Of a DNA stretch of 64,000 bases, positions 35,061 to 42,233 are shown one piece after another (positions within the stretch are counted from its first letter, which is position 1; each line of letters starts with the position of its first letter). Source of the stretch: Aquimarina spinulae. Lineage in GTDB: Bacteria; Bacteroidota; Bacteroidia; Flavobacteriales; Flavobacteriaceae. A program made the position numbers and the translations under genes. The stretch is taken from contig NZ_CALSBP010000003.1 of NCBI RefSeq assembly GCF_943373825.1, forward strand, positions 682,001-746,000. Direction: 5' to 3'. The notes under the pieces were generated by a model that saw nothing but the letters and a program-made list of their open reading frames with translations, made no database searches and was not told the origin of the DNA.

Positions 35061-36353
35061 TTATTGTTTGATAAACTTCGCTTTTCTTACCTGCTTACCA
35101 TCATTTATTTGCATAAAATACATACCTGATTTTAAATCACTTAACAATATAGATTCAGAAGAATATCTTCCCTCTTTCACTAGTGCTCCAGATATATTCA
35201 TAATAGAATATTTTATAGAAGAGTTGGCTTTAATCGATTGAATATGCAAAACGTTTTCTACTGGATTTGGGAATAATTCAATACTTTCAAGCTTTTCTCC
35301 CAACTGATTATTTACTAAATCATTACCTTTAAATTGTTTATTTCTTCTGTTAGAAGGAAAAAATACTTTTCTTACATTAGATGCTCTATATGCTCTTGCA
35401 CTATGAGCATATCCATTAGCCACTAATAGCTTTTTATTATTATTTCTCATATAATACCTTTTAACATAGTTCGTATAAATTCTTGCTCTATGGTATCTAT
35501 TATCTCCTTGTAACTTAGCCCCACAACGTACATCTAAAAACTTTGTTCCTGTATCTTCAGAACCAACCATCTGATATACTGTTCTGTTTGTCATATTAGA
35601 TTTGATATTTGAAACCCCTGTGGCTCTCATATATGAATTTAAGTTCCCCCCAACCCCAAATTCATAGTCATTATAATTACTACAACTTGTATTGGGTGTA
35701 GCAAATTGATTTTCTGTTCCGGCTATTCTTCGGTACCTCCCAGGGTATAAATATATAGAAGGCGCATAAGAAACAAATTGTACTTTAACCCTGCTAGGTA
35801 TCGTATTTGGAATTCTTCCTCCTCCAGCATACCTGTTAATCATTTGTCCACCCGCAGAAAAACCGGTTATCGTAAGTGTCTCCAAATTGGGGTTATTTCT
35901 TATCAATACTTTAATAAGCTCATCGATTACCGTAAATGAACTTACTCTATTACTATTTTGAGAAAGATCTCCAAATTTCCATCTTCTTGTCCAGTAAGGA
36001 TATTTATTCGTATTCAAATTATAATAATTTATATGGTCTAATTCCATCATTATAGGAGATACAATAATAGTATTTGATAATTGCCCTTCAGATATGGCGG
36101 CAGATCTAATATTATTATATACAGATTTACCATACTGATTTATACCGTGAAAAGCTATAATTGCATTGGTTATATTATTTCTTTTAGTTCCGATTGAAAG
36201 ATTTCTCCAATACGGAAGTTCTACCACTTTGTCATTAATTGTTATAGAAATTCGCGAATCGGGAAGTCCTTCGGGTAATGGTTCTGATTGTCCACTTATT
36301 GTAAGCGTAAGAAAAACAACTGCAATAAATAAACTTAGTTTAATTTTTTTCAT
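35061..36353 (-). CDS. Secreted alpha/beta-hydrolase with T9SS type A sorting domain
   Basis: A 430-aa protein. Signal peptide (LSLFIAVVFLTLTISGQ), then an alpha/beta-hydrolase-like domain: an HG oxyanion region (IIAFHGINQYG) and the nucleophile elbow GFSAGG near residue 160. The fold resembles poly(hydroxyalkanoate)/feruloyl esterase-type hydrolases, but the substrate is unknown. A histidine near YAHSARAYR (about 320) may complete the triad. The last 75 residues (ELFPNPVENVLHIQS ... KSGMYFMQI ... KAKFIKQ) are a type A T9SS C-terminal domain, directing it outside the cell. Monocistronic, convergent with fumC. Confidence 0.78.
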   Translation of the reverse strand: MKKIKLSLFIAVVFLTLTISGQSEPLPEGLPDSRISITINDKVVELPYWRNLSIGTKRNNITNAIIAFHGINQYGKSVYNNIRSAAISEGQLSNTIIVSPIMMELDHINYYNLNTNKYPYWTRRWKFGDLSQNSNRVSSFTVIDELIKVLIRNNPNLETLTITGFSAGGQMINRYAGGGRIPNTIPSRVKVQFVSYAPSIYLYPGRYRRIAGTENQFATPNTSCSNYNDYEFGVGGNLNSYMRATGVSNIKSNMTNRTVYQMVGSEDTGTKFLDVRCGAKLQGDNRYHRARIYTNYVKRYYMRNNNKKLLVANGYAHSARAYRASNVRKVFFPSNRRNKQFKGNDLVNNQLGEKLESIELFPNPVENVLHIQSIKANSSIKYSIMNISGALVKEGRYSSESILLSDLKSGMYFMQINDGKQVRKAKFIKQ

Positions 36354-36636
36354 AAGAGAGTTTTTTGTGTTTATATTTATTATGATCAGATTACAATTTG
36401 ATAATAATTTAAAAACAGATAAAGGACCATTGTATATAGCTTACATTTCTTTGTATTAAAACGCTATTTCTCTACATGATCAACTTAAACTTCACAAAAG
36501 AAAATTGAATTAAATAAGCTCGAAAATAAGTACAGAAGATTCTTTTCACTAAACTACTGAGTTCTTATTCTATTGAGAATAAATCATTTATATATTTTTT
36601 AAGGATTAATCTAATTTAATTACTAAGTTTACATTA

Positions 36637-37056
36637 ATGAAGTTTATCATATTCTTAGTATTACCCCTTCTTTTTCTATCGTCTTCTGTAAGTTCTGATA
36701 CCTATATTGGAAAATGGAAAATTAAAGGAGGATCGATTATCGAAATCTATAGGGATGGAGATTATTTTTTTGGAAAAATTGATAAACGAGCAGAACGTCC
36801 CTTATCCAATCTTAATGGTTTGGATAATAAAAATCCTCAAAAAGAGCTTCAAGGTCGTCCTTTACTTGGGATGAATATTTTAGAAAATTTGAAATATAAA
36901 GATGGGGCATTATCTGGCGGAACTATTTATAATGCAGATAGTGGTAAAAGCTATATTGTAAAAGTTTGGATTAATAGTGACAATACTGATCTTTGTTTTA
37001 TAAGAGCATATAAAAGCTTTCTATTTAAAACCTTTGAAGCTAGAAGAGTTAAATAG
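36637..37056 (+). CDS. DUF2147 family secreted protein
   Basis: A 139-aa protein with an N-terminal signal sequence (FIIFLVLPLLFLSSSVSS). The remainder follows the DUF2147 pattern: IGKWKIKGGSIIEIYRDGDYFFGKI, GRPLLGMNILENLKY, GGTIYNADSGKSYIVKVWI, LCFIRAYKSFLFKTFEARR. The family folds as a small beta-barrel, found in envelopes of Proteobacteria and Bacteroidota; its role is unknown. It stands alone. Confidence 0.8.
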   Translation: MKFIIFLVLPLLFLSSSVSSDTYIGKWKIKGGSIIEIYRDGDYFFGKIDKRAERPLSNLNGLDNKNPQKELQGRPLLGMNILENLKYKDGALSGGTIYNADSGKSYIVKVWINSDNTDLCFIRAYKSFLFKTFEARRVK

Positions 37057-37168
37057 GTATAAAATATTCTATTATTGCATCTCATTTATTTATTATTAAA
37101 ATGCTAATTAGATGAACTCATAGAATTCTACTGATTTTAAAAAAACGTACATATTCATAAAAAACTTT

Positions 37169-37176
37169 TAAATTTG
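37169..37176 (+). promoter_or_regulatory. -7 box of the SRPBCC gene
   Basis: TAAATTTG fits TAnnTTTG and lies about 100 bp before the start codon, so a long 5' leader would result. Confidence 0.35.
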
Positions 37177-37279
37177 TATACTTCCCCTTTTTCAGAACTA
37201 ACAAACTATGAATCTAACCTTTGTTGTTATGCGTATTATATTTTGAATCTAATTTTAACTATAAATAAACAGCAACAAC

Positions 37280-37822
37280 ATGAAAGTTTTAAAAAAAATA
37301 GGAATTGTGCTTATTGCACTTATCGCTATTATTCTTATAGCGGCAGTCTTTGTTTCTAAAGAAGTAGTTTATGAAAAATCTATTAGTATCGACGCTCCTA
37401 TAGAGGTTGTGTGGGAAAATGTAAATAGTCTCGCTGATTTAGATAAATGGAGTCCATGGAATGATTATGATCCTAACATGGCAAAAGAATTTAAGGGTAC
37501 AGATGGGACAATTGGTGCAACAGCTAGTTGGGACAGTGATGTAAAAGAAGTAGGTAAAGGTAGTCAAACCATTGCCAAAATTGAAAAACCTAATCTTTTT
37601 GAAACGGATCTTAAATTTTATGAACCTTATGAAAGTGAAGCAAAAGGGTATATTAAAGTACTAAAGGAAGGCAATGCCACAACAGTAACATGGGGTTTTC
37701 AAAGTGAAATGCCCTACCCTTTTAACCTTATGAATTTATTTACCGATATGGAAGAAATGATGGGCAAAGATTGGAATAAAGGTTTATCAACACTCAAAAA
37801 TATTTGCGAAAATAAAGGGTAA
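37280..37822 (+). CDS. SRPBCC (START-like) family protein
   Basis: A 180-aa protein with an N-terminal membrane helix (IALIAIILIAAVFV) and a SRPBCC/polyketide-cyclase-like ligand-binding domain from about residue 30 (SISIDAPIEVVWENVNSLADLDKWSPW). The helix-grip fold is supported by the first strand, the DLDKWSPWN loop and the long C-terminal helix (MEEMMGKDWNKGLSTLKNIC). The ligand is unknown. No neighbour suggests a pathway. Confidence 0.82.
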   Translation: MKVLKKIGIVLIALIAIILIAAVFVSKEVVYEKSISIDAPIEVVWENVNSLADLDKWSPWNDYDPNMAKEFKGTDGTIGATASWDSDVKEVGKGSQTIAKIEKPNLFETDLKFYEPYESEAKGYIKVLKEGNATTVTWGFQSEMPYPFNLMNLFTDMEEMMGKDWNKGLSTLKNICENKG

Positions 37823-37870
37823 CATTTCATGCATGATCACCTGATTTCAGAAAAATATTAAAAACAAATA

Positions 37871-37895
37871 GAAAAGGGGGAACCACCCCCCTTTT
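37871..37895 (-). terminator. Terminator of the 55-aa precursor gene
   Basis: Stem AAAAGGGGG with its complement (37872-37880 and 37887-37895), GC-rich for this genome, ending in TTTTC on the minus strand. 18 bp past the stop at 37913. Confidence 0.7.
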
Positions 37896-37912
37896 CACTA
37901 CCAAACTCAACT

Positions 37913-38080
37913 CTATATTCCACAACAAATAAGTCCCAAATATTTGTCTCTCCTATATCCATAATCACAGCCACGGCCTGCTTTACATTCCCATGTATCC
38001 TCGCTACCACCGTTAATATTTCCCTGCTCATTTTTTTTGAGTTTATGAACTCCATTAAAATTTAAAATCTTTGTTATCAT
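37913..38080 (-). CDS. GG-leader bacteriocin-like peptide with CC-G core (55 aa)
   Basis: A 55-aa peptide starting at 38080. The leader (25 residues) MITKILNFNG...NINGG belongs to the KILxLxGxxxLxKxEQxxINGG type of bacteriocin-like precursors. The core contains C-x5-C, the segment CDYGY and a terminal CCGI, four Cys in all, suited to two disulfides. Its sister gene at 38183 shares the pattern. It has the GACATA element 44 bp upstream and its own terminator. No exporter is near; the C39 exporter at 9854 could act in trans. Confidence 0.72.
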   Translation of the reverse strand: MITKILNFNGVHKLKKNEQGNINGGSEDTWECKAGRGCDYGYRRDKYLGLICCGI

Positions 38081-38124
38081 GTGTGAAAATTTAAATTATT
38101 AAATGTATTCTGAACAATTTTAAT

Positions 38125-38143
38125 GACACTCAGAATTTATGTC
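38125..38143 (-). promoter_or_regulatory. Conserved precursor-gene element, copy 2
   Basis: Minus strand: GACATA, five bases, TGAGTGTC, followed nine bases later by GTTCAGAA. Ends 44 bp before the start codon of the 55-aa precursor. Confidence 0.65.
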
Positions 38144-38182
38144 CAAATCTGATTGTTTTTTTGATTTTGAATCTGCTGATTA

Positions 38183-38380
38183 TTAAGGATGTGATATGCT
38201 ATCATTTGGTGGTAAATATCCACAACATACAACATCACCAAATTTACTATCATCGATATGCCCATATCTACACCATTTCCCTGGTGAAAGACATACTGTA
38301 TTTCCTCCTCCATTAATCTCAAGAAGTTGTTCCTTTTTAAGCTTTTTAGCTCCGTTTAATTCTTAAATTTGTTTTAGCAT
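38183..38380 (-). pseudogene. Broken GG-leader bacteriocin gene (nonsense at codon 6)
   Basis: From an ATG at 38380 the frame reads MLKQI, a TAA at 38365-38363, then without shift ELNGAKKLKKEQLLEINGG and a core with C-x6-C-RYGH and VVCCGY, 66 codons in all. The layout matches the sister precursor at 37913. One base change would restore it. No in-frame Met follows the stop before the GG site, so it is probably not translated. The upstream element is intact, which suggests recent loss or a sequencing error. Confidence 0.7.
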
Positions 38381-38423
38381 AATTATTAAATTAACTGATT
38401 TAAAGAATTCCCGAACAGTTAAA

Positions 38424-38441
38424 GACACTCAGGGATATGTC
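38424..38441 (-). promoter_or_regulatory. Conserved precursor-gene element, copy 3
   Basis: Minus strand: GACATA, four bases, TGAGTGTC, then seven bases and GTTCGGGAA, the closest match to the copy at 269. Located 43 bp upstream of the broken precursor gene. Confidence 0.65.
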
Positions 38442-38529
38442 TATATAATATGTATTAAGATAAAATGGGGTACAAACTTCAACACAACTGATACTTATTA
38501 AGCCTAATCTCTAATTAGTATCCACAAAT

Positions 38530-39762
38530 TTATAAAGGTCCAATATCTCCACTTGGTAAATAAATTGATAAAGTTGTCCATTCTGTCCATACCCCGTTAC
38601 TTTTACCCCTTACTTTAATCGTTCCCATTCCACTGCGCAACGGGCTTACCATTATACTAGCATACTTGGATTGTTTGATTTCTGACCGAGTAGTGCGCGA
38701 AAAAGAGAATTGCCATTGCCAATCTTCCATTACTGTATTACTAGATACGTATGCTTTAGAATATGTCTTACCGTTTATAGTGATTACAGCCACATCAACT
38801 AATATTCTTGAAAGCTCTGGTGGGCATTGTAGGTTTTCATCAACCTCGAATCTTGGTCTTCGGGTAGGTTTATTATTTTTAACAACTCCGCTTAGTTTAC
38901 AAAAAGACACATCACCAGAAGCTATTAAATTAAGAAAAGTAGTATTTGAAAGTTTAGAGGGTTGTGTTTTAATATATCCTGCTTTTTTGGGCCAGCTATC
39001 CTTTAAAATCCATTGCGTATTATTTCCCAGATCATCCCAACCAATAATTGCATAAGCATGATCATTGATCTCGGTTAATTCTGAAGAACTGTATTCTCCA
39101 AATTTTTCTAAAGCACGGTTCGTCTGAGAATGTTTTACTTTCATTATCATTGGACCATCAATTAACAATCGTTTTATATCATTGATAGATCTAATAGAAT
39201 TTGACCCTATTTCTGATACATTTCTAACGGTAAAATAATCTGAATTAGTAATCAGTTGCCCACATTGATTATCTATTTTATAGACCGGGGGCTCTCCTAC
39301 TTCGCGAAGACGAAAATCTCTTTCTTCACTAATGCATTCTAAGGCCTTACCTCTATACCCATTATATGCAGGAGAAAACCAATCATCTACATTAGGTATA
39401 AAATCATTATAAATATATGAGGAAGGATATTTATGTGCAGGAATTTTAAATCCGTCTTCTAATACATCCTCATATAACCAAAAATTAGTAGAGAAAGCAC
39501 CCATATACAAATATGCATTTGATAGTGGAATACTTACATTTTCATTATATTCTATCATGTACATGGTTTCTATGACGGCATTAAACGCATGAGACATGCA
39601 TGGCCCTTGAAAAATCTGATCTCTGGCTGGTGTTGTAAAATCTCTTACTCCCGATGATGTTTTAACTTCTTTCCAAGAAAACTTGCATGGTAATTGAGCA
39701 AAACCCGAAGTAGTAGAAATCAAGATTACTATTAAAAACGTTTTAAGTAATGGTACTCTCAT
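38530..39762 (-). CDS. Secreted papain-like (C1A) cysteine peptidase
   Basis: A 410-aa protein, start at 39762 because a good signal peptide begins there (LLKTFLIVILISTTSGFAQ). The longer frame adds 16 untypical residues. The C1A pattern is present: oxyanion Gln52 and Cys55 in FQGPCMSHAF, His in NDHAYAIIGWDD (about 233), and ILKDSWPKKAGY, where the usual Asn is Asp. A beta-rich C-terminal domain of unknown type follows from about 300. It lies inside cluster 2 between precursor genes on the same strand. It may process exported peptides or be part of the weaponry; neither is shown. Confidence 0.72.
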   Translation of the reverse strand: MRVPLLKTFLIVILISTTSGFAQLPCKFSWKEVKTSSGVRDFTTPARDQIFQGPCMSHAFNAVIETMYMIEYNENVSIPLSNAYLYMGAFSTNFWLYEDVLEDGFKIPAHKYPSSYIYNDFIPNVDDWFSPAYNGYRGKALECISEERDFRLREVGEPPVYKIDNQCGQLITNSDYFTVRNVSEIGSNSIRSINDIKRLLIDGPMIMKVKHSQTNRALEKFGEYSSSELTEINDHAYAIIGWDDLGNNTQWILKDSWPKKAGYIKTQPSKLSNTTFLNLIASGDVSFCKLSGVVKNNKPTRRPRFEVDENLQCPPELSRILVDVAVITINGKTYSKAYVSSNTVMEDWQWQFSFSRTTRSEIKQSKYASIMVSPLRSGMGTIKVRGKSNGVWTEWTTLSIYLPSGDIGPL

Positions 39763-39864
39763 ATGTTCAGAAAATTTAAATAGATGCTTCTTTAAGTATA
39801 GAAATATCAAAAAGAATAGTTTTTTTGATTCTAAAAATCCTATCTCCCGTATTATTCATTATTA

Positions 39865-39903
39865 TTTTACTACCTGATATTTGATAGTTACCAGGTAGTA
39901 AAA
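39865..39903 (-). terminator. Hairpin after the 55-aa precursor at 39918
   Basis: A 12-bp stem (39903-39892 with 39876-39865) with a 15-nt loop between the precursor stop and the C1A peptidase gene. The T-run is weak, so readthrough into the protease gene is possible. Confidence 0.5.
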
Positions 39904-39917
39904 TCTAGATGTACTTA

Positions 39918-40085
39918 TTAGCAAGTATACTCTGGATCATTGGCTAAAAAGGGATAATTTGAAAGCCAAAAGCTTGGATTACTACAAAACTCCCTTACTG
40001 AAGGTATATAACCTCCCTGGATTGTTTTTTGCTGTAGTTTGTGAAGCGTTTCTACTCCTTCTAAATTTTTAATCTGTTTTAACAT
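39918..40085 (-). CDS. GG-leader precursor peptide (55 aa)
   Basis: A 55-aa peptide starting at 40085. The leader MLKQIKNLEG...TIQGG is the same type as in 37913 and 38183. The core is rich in aromatics (FCSNPSFWLSNYPF) and has two Cys, one near the start and one as the last residue (PEYTC). The start lies 44 bp beyond the stop of the 47-aa precursor and has no element of its own, so it is probably cotranscribed with that gene. Confidence 0.7.
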   Translation of the reverse strand: MLKQIKNLEGVETLHKLQQKTIQGGYIPSVREFCSNPSFWLSNYPFLANDPEYTC

Positions 40086-40128
40086 TAGGTTTAATTTTAT
40101 ATAGATTAATAGTATATACAGTGTTTAA

Positions 40129-40272
40129 TTAGCACCACTCTGCAGTATTACATTCCATTTCATATGTATAAGGAGCATCATTCCCTCCTTTTATATTATT
40201 TAAAGAAGTTACTTTTAGCTTCTCGAGGTTTAGTTTTTTTAGATTAACTTTTTTAGTTTCTTTACTTTTCAT
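40129..40272 (-). CDS. GG-leader precursor peptide, lanthipeptide-like (47 aa)
   Basis: A 47-aa peptide starting at 40272. The leader (30 residues) MKSKETKKVNLKKLNLEKLK..IKGG is the Lys/Leu lanthipeptide type. The 17-residue core has two Cys, five apart (ECNTAEWC), and two Thr. It is a tandem duplicate of the next gene: leaders differ at four positions, cores differ strongly. The GACATA element lies 45 bp upstream. Confidence 0.75.
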   Translation of the reverse strand: MKSKETKKVNLKKLNLEKLKVTSLNNIKGGNDAPYTYEMECNTAEWC

Positions 40273-40317
40273 TTCTTTTAAAACTTTAGACTATTAATTA
40301 TTACTTGATCATTTAGC

Positions 40318-40336
40318 GACACTCAAGACTTATGTC
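40318..40336 (-). promoter_or_regulatory. Conserved precursor-gene element, copy 4
   Basis: Minus strand: GACATA, five bases, TGAGTGTC, then seven bases and GATCAAG. 45 bp before the start codon at 40272. Confidence 0.65.
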
Positions 40337-40364
40337 ATTTATAAAAATATACTCCGGGTATCTA

Positions 40365-40511
40365 TTAACAAGCTTCTGGGCGCTCAGAATAACAACCGTA
40401 TTCCCATGTAAAACCAAGATTACCACCTTTAACCTCATTCAAAGAAGTTACTTTTAGCTTCTCAATCTTTAGTTTTTTTAGATTAACTTTTTTGGTTTCT
40501 TTACTTTTCAT
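40365..40511 (-). CDS. GG-leader precursor peptide, lanthipeptide-like (48 aa)
   Basis: A 48-aa peptide starting at 40511. The leader is nearly identical to that of the preceding entry (MKSKETKKVNLKKLKIEKLK..VKGG). The 18-residue core NLGFTWEYGCYSERPEAC has two Cys, eight apart. It is the upstream copy of the tandem pair, period about 239 bp. Its element is 47 bp upstream. Confidence 0.75.
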   Translation of the reverse strand: MKSKETKKVNLKKLKIEKLKVTSLNEVKGGNLGFTWEYGCYSERPEAC

Positions 40512-40558
40512 TTTTGTGTAAAATTTTAGATTATTAATTAGTACTCTGATCTTTTATC

Positions 40559-40577
40559 GACACTCAAAGCTTATGTC
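40559..40577 (-). promoter_or_regulatory. Conserved precursor-gene element, copy 5
   Basis: Minus strand: GACATA, five bases, TGAGTGTC, then seven bases and GATCAGAG. 47 bp before the start codon at 40511. Confidence 0.65.
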
Positions 40578-40640
40578 TTTTAGGAATAAATTTTTGAATA
40601 GTTTATTATAAATTCTTACCACCACTATCATTTGTTACTT

Positions 40641-41888
40641 TTATTCTGCCCAATTAATTTTATGTGTTCTGTCGATATAAATGATACCATCAAATGCTTT
40701 TCCATAATAACCAATTTCAGTTTCGTTGTTTCTATATTGAGCACCTGCACCAGACATTACTATTAGCGGTTTTTCTAAATACAATCTTAAATCATCATTA
40801 TATTTTGCTTTTCTAAGATTTACGAATGTATTAGGGGTTCCGTATTGTTTTAGGCAATTGGTAAATGTATTTTCTTCTGTTTTATCAAAACTAAATGTTT
40901 GAAAATCCCAGCCTACTTCATTTGCATTATTAGGGTAAGCAATAAAATCTCCCATACCAAAATCGGTAGCTATATTAAAATAGGATGAGTCATATATTTT
41001 GCGTAATTGATGCCCTGTTACATCTACACCTCCATTACCTACCCAATCTCCAACGTGAGCATTATGTGCCCAATACAATGCCTTTGAATCTTCTCCATGA
41101 TACTTCAAAATCCATTCAATATTTTCGGCCATATAAATATCCCGGAAATCATGTTTACGTTGCTCAACATTTTGATTAATAGCGGTAACAAACTGGCCTA
41201 AGACTTCTATATGATGATATATTAAACTAAATTCCTCCTCGGATGTCTTGTTTTTAAATATTTTATGATTTTCAATAAAATAGCTCTTCAGTTTAGAGTA
41301 AGAAATATAGTAATCTGATTTCTCGCTTTCTTCTATATTTTGCCACAGATGTTTTTCAAATCCATCAATTACATAATCAAAACCTAGCAATTTTAAATAC
41401 TCTTTAACTCGATTGACATCAGAAATTACATATTGCATTTCGCATCCATAAATGTGAATTTTATCCGTGTGATTTTGATTGTATTCTCTTAACCAATTCA
41501 TTAATTGATAAAACTCCTTAGTTTTATAACGCCATGTAGAATTATGGTTTTTTAAAATGGCTTCTAAACCATCTCTTTTACCTTGAATGAAGTCATTTAA
41601 GTATTGTCCTTCTCCAAAACTGGTTTCTAAAATCAAAATCTTAAAATTGTGTTTTTTGGATAAATACTTCATTAATTCTTCCGCAAGAATGGTAAATTCA
41701 GCCGTTCCATGAGTGTCTTCACCATACCCAACAATACGTACATCTTTGAATTCTTTATCGAGAAATGAAAATGAGTTAGCTGCTATGTTTTCGAACCCAG
41801 AAGCATAATTTGCCAGCTCAGAATTGCATTGTGAATTACATGATATGTATAAAATTGAAGTTATAAAGACACTTACTGCTAATCTCAT
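40641..41888 (-). CDS. Erythromycin esterase-like lipoprotein
   Basis: A 415-aa protein of the erythromycin-esterase (EreA/EreB) superfamily. The N-terminus has a lipoprotein signal (VFITSILYISCNSQC). The catalytic-type motif VGYGEDTHGTAEF (about residue 53) and ILETSFGEGQYLNDFI fit the family, as does WAHNAHVGDW near 280. True Ere enzymes hydrolyse the macrolactone ring; most members in Bacteroidota have unknown substrates, so macrolide resistance should not be assumed. It lies between the LytTR regulator and cluster 2, same strand, and might belong to that cluster. Confidence 0.78.
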   Translation of the reverse strand: MRLAVSVFITSILYISCNSQCNSELANYASGFENIAANSFSFLDKEFKDVRIVGYGEDTHGTAEFTILAEELMKYLSKKHNFKILILETSFGEGQYLNDFIQGKRDGLEAILKNHNSTWRYKTKEFYQLMNWLREYNQNHTDKIHIYGCEMQYVISDVNRVKEYLKLLGFDYVIDGFEKHLWQNIEESEKSDYYISYSKLKSYFIENHKIFKNKTSEEEFSLIYHHIEVLGQFVTAINQNVEQRKHDFRDIYMAENIEWILKYHGEDSKALYWAHNAHVGDWVGNGGVDVTGHQLRKIYDSSYFNIATDFGMGDFIAYPNNANEVGWDFQTFSFDKTEENTFTNCLKQYGTPNTFVNLRKAKYNDDLRLYLEKPLIVMSGAGAQYRNNETEIGYYGKAFDGIIYIDRTHKINWAE

Positions 41889-42233
41889 GTGTTTTATTAA
41901 TTACAAAACAATTATTTCTTAGGTTTTTTCTTTCCTTCTTTTTTCCTTCTTTCTTAATAGATTTAATTATTATTTCATGCTATTTTAGATATCATAAAAA
42001 GGCAAACTAAAATCAGAAAAAGAATTGTTGCAAAATTTTCTTGCCGTTGAAGGGAATGAGGTTATTTCCCATATTCTCAAAAACAAATAATTGACTACCA
42101 ATATCATTATTATATTTTGATACAACAGCAAGAAATTTTGTTGAAGCAAACATAGATTCAACTCTAAAAAAATTATAATGTAATTTGGGTTTTGTGACGA
42201 ATACCCTATAAATTAGTGACGAATTATCTTTAT
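41889..42233. other. Intergenic stretch with long inverted repeat
   Basis: 345 bp without a gene. It holds an inverted repeat: a 19-nt arm CAAAATTTTCTTGCCGTTG at 42031-42049 and its near complement at 42123-42143 (one gap, one mismatch), 73 bp apart. It may be a remnant of a small mobile element or a structured RNA. Confidence 0.4.

Noticed and set aside
37858..38055. Minus-strand frame of 65 codons over the 55-aa precursor
   Set aside because: It is in another frame than the GG-leader peptide and has no recognisable leader; the precursor frame has the GG site and Cys pattern.
38137..38322. Minus-strand frame of 61 codons over the broken precursor
   Set aside because: Out of frame with the GG-leader and core. 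It might be considered if the nonsense mutation were a frame switch, but it has no leader.
40641..41888. Macrolide resistance gene
   Set aside because: The family resemblance is to Ere, but the substrate cannot be read from the sequence and most bacteroidete members have other unknown roles.
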